Assembly (NCBI GenBank): GCA_963590405.1
Contig: CAVAPE010000059.1
Coordinates: 1-15,419, forward strand
Reading direction: 5' to 3'
DNA from: Limisoma sp963590405
GTDB lineage: Bacteria; Bacteroidota; Bacteroidia; Bacteroidales; Muribaculaceae
DNA: 15,419 nt
A program made the position numbers and the translations under genes. Shown here one piece after another: positions 13,369 to 15,419 of the stretch. The notes under the pieces were generated by a model, which saw only the letters and a program-made list of their open reading frames with translations, was not told where the DNA came from and did no database searches. Each line of letters starts with the position of its first letter. Position 1 is the first letter of the stretch.

Positions 13369-14472
13369 ATGCGCACCTTCAAGTTCCTTTTTGAAAAAGA
13401 ACTGCGGCAAATAAGCCGCGACCCGTTCATGATTTGGATGATTTGCTTCTTTCCTGTAATGATAATGCTGGTGATGCCGTTTGCCACCAACCTCGATTTC
13501 AAGGACATCAGCATCTGCATCGTGGACAACGACAACAGCCAGTTCTCGCGGCTACTCGCCGACAAGATTGACCATTCGTCGAACTTCGTGCTGAAGGATA
13601 TGCCTACCGACCACAATGCTGCCCTCGCCTCGATGGAGAGATACGGCATCGACATTGTGCTCGAAATACCGCACAACTTTGAGAAAGACGCGCTTATGGG
13701 GCACAAGCCGGGGCTGTCGATTGCTGCCAATGCAGTCAATGCCTCCAAGGCATCGTCGGGTGTGGGCTATCTGTCGCAAATTCTCTCGCAGGCTGCTGCC
13801 GAGCGTGGCGCAAGACAGGGTGTTGCTGCCTCAACGGATATGATAACCGTGCACAATCTCTACAACCCAACGGAGAACTACAAGTACTTTATGATACCAG
13901 CACTCACGGTGATGCTCATCATCATTGTCTGCTGCACCCTGCCGGCACTCAACATCGTGAAAGAGAAAGAGGTAGGCACCATCGAGCAAATCAACGTGTC
14001 GCCCATCGGCAAGGTTAGTTTCACCCTCGCCAAACTCGTGCCCTACTGGCTAATCGGACTGCTGGTCATAAGCATAGCGATGCTGATTGCCAAATGGGTG
14101 TACGGACTTGTGCCGGCGGGCAACCTATGGATAATTTATGCGATGGTTTTCCTATTCACGCTCACCATTTCGAGCCTGGGGCTTATCGTGTCAAACATCT
14201 CGTCGACAATGCAACAGGCCATGTTCGTGATTTTCTTCTTTATTATGATTTATGTGCTGATGAGCGGACTGATGACGCCTATCGAGTCGATGCCAGGATG
14301 GGCGCAGGTGATAACCTATTTCGTGCCGCCGCGCTACTTCATCGACACACTGCGAGCAGTGTACCTCAAGGGTAGCGGCTTTGCCGATGTGGCGAAAAAC
14401 TTTGCCGCCCTCGGCATCTTCGCCATCGTCCTCGCCGCCATCGCCATCAAAAGCTACAAACGCCAGAGTTAG
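13369..14472 (+). CDS. ABC-2 type permease, YbhR-like
   Basis: Second inner-membrane permease of the exporter. The 367-residue protein has the same plan as its upstream neighbour: interface helix LFEKELRQISRDPFMIWMI (8-26), helix 1, an extracytoplasmic domain about 43-170, then five membrane helices. Family motifs are LNIVKEKEVGTIEQINVSPIG (near 199-219) and LMSGLMTPIESMPGWAQVITYFVPPRYF. The start ATG is 5 nt after the YbhS-like stop. It is the last gene of the operon, and its TAG stop (14470-14472) overlaps the TAA stop of the convergent acyltransferase gene by 2 nt (the two reading frames share 14469-14472), so no separate terminator fits between them. Confidence 0.93.
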   Translation: MRTFKFLFEKELRQISRDPFMIWMICFFPVMIMLVMPFATNLDFKDISICIVDNDNSQFSRLLADKIDHSSNFVLKDMPTDHNAALASMERYGIDIVLEIPHNFEKDALMGHKPGLSIAANAVNASKASSGVGYLSQILSQAAAERGARQGVAASTDMITVHNLYNPTENYKYFMIPALTVMLIIIVCCTLPALNIVKEKEVGTIEQINVSPIGKVSFTLAKLVPYWLIGLLVISIAMLIAKWVYGLVPAGNLWIIYAMVFLFTLTISSLGLIVSNISSTMQQAMFVIFFFIMIYVLMSGLMTPIESMPGWAQVITYFVPPRYFIDTLRAVYLKGSGFADVAKNFAALGIFAIVLAAIAIKSYKRQS

Positions 14473-15419
14473 AAAGCGGCGTAGATGAAGGGGGCGACGT
14501 AGGCGCCGCTGAACTCGACAATCAGTTGCACGAGGAGGCAGAACAGAAGCAATTTCGCAATCCACCGCATTGCCACAAACCGCCGCTCTGCCCAGTCGGA
14601 GATGCGCGACGGAAGGCAGATGAGCAGATACGCCACAACGAGCATCGCAACCCACAGCGTGCGCCCGGAAAGGAACGCCAGCCACGATGCTCCGCTCATC
14701 GCTGTTGCCATTTGCCGCAACATAACGAAGCAGTCGGCAAGTGACGTGCAACGGAACGGCAGCCACAGAAGTGTTACGGCGACAAACGTGCACACAACAT
14801 AGACTTTTCTATCGCCTCGGAACGACGGAATCAAGCGCCCAATGGCTTTCTGCGCCACGAGCAACGCCCCGTGGAGGGCACCCCACACCAGAAATGTAGC
14901 CCCTGCGCCGTGCCACACGCCCCCGACAATCATAGTAACTACCACATTGCTGCGCATGCGCCACCGCCCGCAGCGGTTGCCGCCGAGAGGGATGTAGATG
15001 TAGTCGCGAAGCCACGACGACAACGAGATGTGCCACCGTCGCCAAAAGTCGGTGATGCTTGCCGCCTTGTAAGGCGTGCGGAAATTGGCAGGCAACTCGA
15101 TGCCGAGGGTGCGGCTCAAGCCGATGGCGATGTCGGAATATCCAGAAAAGTCGAGATAAATCTGTGCGCTATAGCCAAGCAATGCCAACAGTGCCTCCGT
15201 GCCGTCGTGACCCGATGGATTGTCGAACACAAGATTGTTGAACTGCGACAGATAGTCGGCTATGACTGCTTTTTTCAATAGTCCTTTCATCACGAGAAAC
15301 AGCCCAGAGTAGAGCGTTGCCGGCAATATGCGTCTGTCGCCCTCAATCTGAGGAAAGAACTCCGAGGCGCGGACAATGGGACCTGCTATCAGCACAGGGA
15401 AATAAGTGAGGTAAAACAC
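14469..15419 (-). CDS. MBOAT-family O-acyltransferase (AlgI/DltB-like), 5' end outside window
   Basis: Membrane-bound O-acyltransferase predicted to pass acyl (usually acetyl) groups across the inner membrane for O-acylation of an exported glycan or cell-wall polymer. The visible 316-317 residues are the C-terminal two thirds; AlgI-type proteins are about 470-520. The frame stays open to the edge and the first visible residues (FYLTYFPVLIAGPIVR) match an internal family segment, so the GTG at the edge is not the true start. Hallmarks, in visible numbering: LDFSGYSDIAIG (89-100), DFWRRWHISLSSWLRDYIYIPLGGNR (H130) and GGVWHGAGATFLVWGALHG, with the catalytic-type H170; the C-terminus APFIYAAF resembles the family's PFIYFQF end. 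A partner SGNH/AlgJ-like or lipoprotein transferase may lie outside the window. The acceptor is unknown. Confidence 0.93.
   Translation of the reverse strand: MFYLTYFPVLIAGPIVRASEFFPQIEGDRRILPATLYSGLFLVMKGLLKKAVIADYLSQFNNLVFDNPSGHDGTEALLALLGYSAQIYLDFSGYSDIAIGLSRTLGIELPANFRTPYKAASITDFWRRWHISLSSWLRDYIYIPLGGNRCGRWRMRSNVVVTMIVGGVWHGAGATFLVWGALHGALLVAQKAIGRLIPSFRGDRKVYVVCTFVAVTLLWLPFRCTSLADCFVMLRQMATAMSGASWLAFLSGRTLWVAMLVVAYLLICLPSRISDWAERRFVAMRWIAKLLLFCLLVQLIVEFSGAYVAPFIYAAF

Noticed and set aside
1..15419. Mobile element, phage, toxin-antitoxin, CRISPR, RNA gene or defence system
   Set aside because: No transposase, integrase, terminal repeats, direct-repeat arrays, tRNA or rRNA-like sequence seen. 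Every long stretch is accounted for by metabolic, repair, envelope or transport genes.

Overview
The window looks like chromosomal DNA from an anaerobic member of the Bacteroidetes, most likely order Bacteroidales (a Prevotella-like or Muribaculaceae-like organism; genus not resolved). The evidence is: oxygen-independent class III ribonucleotide reductase; promoters of the Bacteroidetes type (TAnnTTTG at -7, with TTTG about 19-20 nt upstream); genes that start without convincing Shine-Dalgarno sequences; and tightly packed coding DNA separated by short AT-rich intergenic stretches. There are 14 protein genes (two cut by the window edges) and no rRNA, tRNA, insertion sequence, integrase or CRISPR array that I can recognise.

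Left part (1-7568). nrdD (anaerobic NTP reductase, minus strand) enters from the left edge lacking its C-terminal glycyl-radical loop. It is divergent from a plus-strand ABC-F ATPase of Uup type. The 283-nt gap between them carries both promoters, an imperfect 22-bp palindrome over the nrdD -33 element and a 10-bp direct repeat. The ABC-F gene converges on a minus-strand run of recR, a family 2 glycosyltransferase and a GNAT acetyltransferase, spaced 4 nt apart and probably one operon. recR has its own promoter almost on top of its start codon. Upstream lies a separately promoted AEC-family transporter gene.

Central and right part (7841-14472). A seven-gene plus-strand operon encodes a complete tripartite exporter and its regulator: TetR repressor, TolC-type outer-membrane channel, lipoprotein HlyD-type adaptor, two ABC ATPases and two ABC-2 permeases. 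Genes overlap or lie 2-14 nt apart. The order (TetR, adaptor, tandem ATPase domains, two permeases) is that of E. coli cecR-ybhGFSR, except that here the channel is inside the operon and the tandem ATPase (YbhF) is split into two genes. Motifs predict an asymmetric ATPase heterodimer with one intact and one degenerate ATP site. Two tandem palindromes (AACAwnnwTGTT) cover the predicted transcription start and are the likely repressor operators. The substrate cannot be read from sequence.

Right edge. A minus-strand MBOAT (AlgI/DltB-like) O-acyltransferase, N-terminally cut by the window, overlaps the last permease gene tail to tail by 4 nt.

Nothing here is clearly a new class of system. The points most worth a second look are the exporter's predicted ATPase asymmetry, the tandem operators, and the near-leaderless recR promoter.
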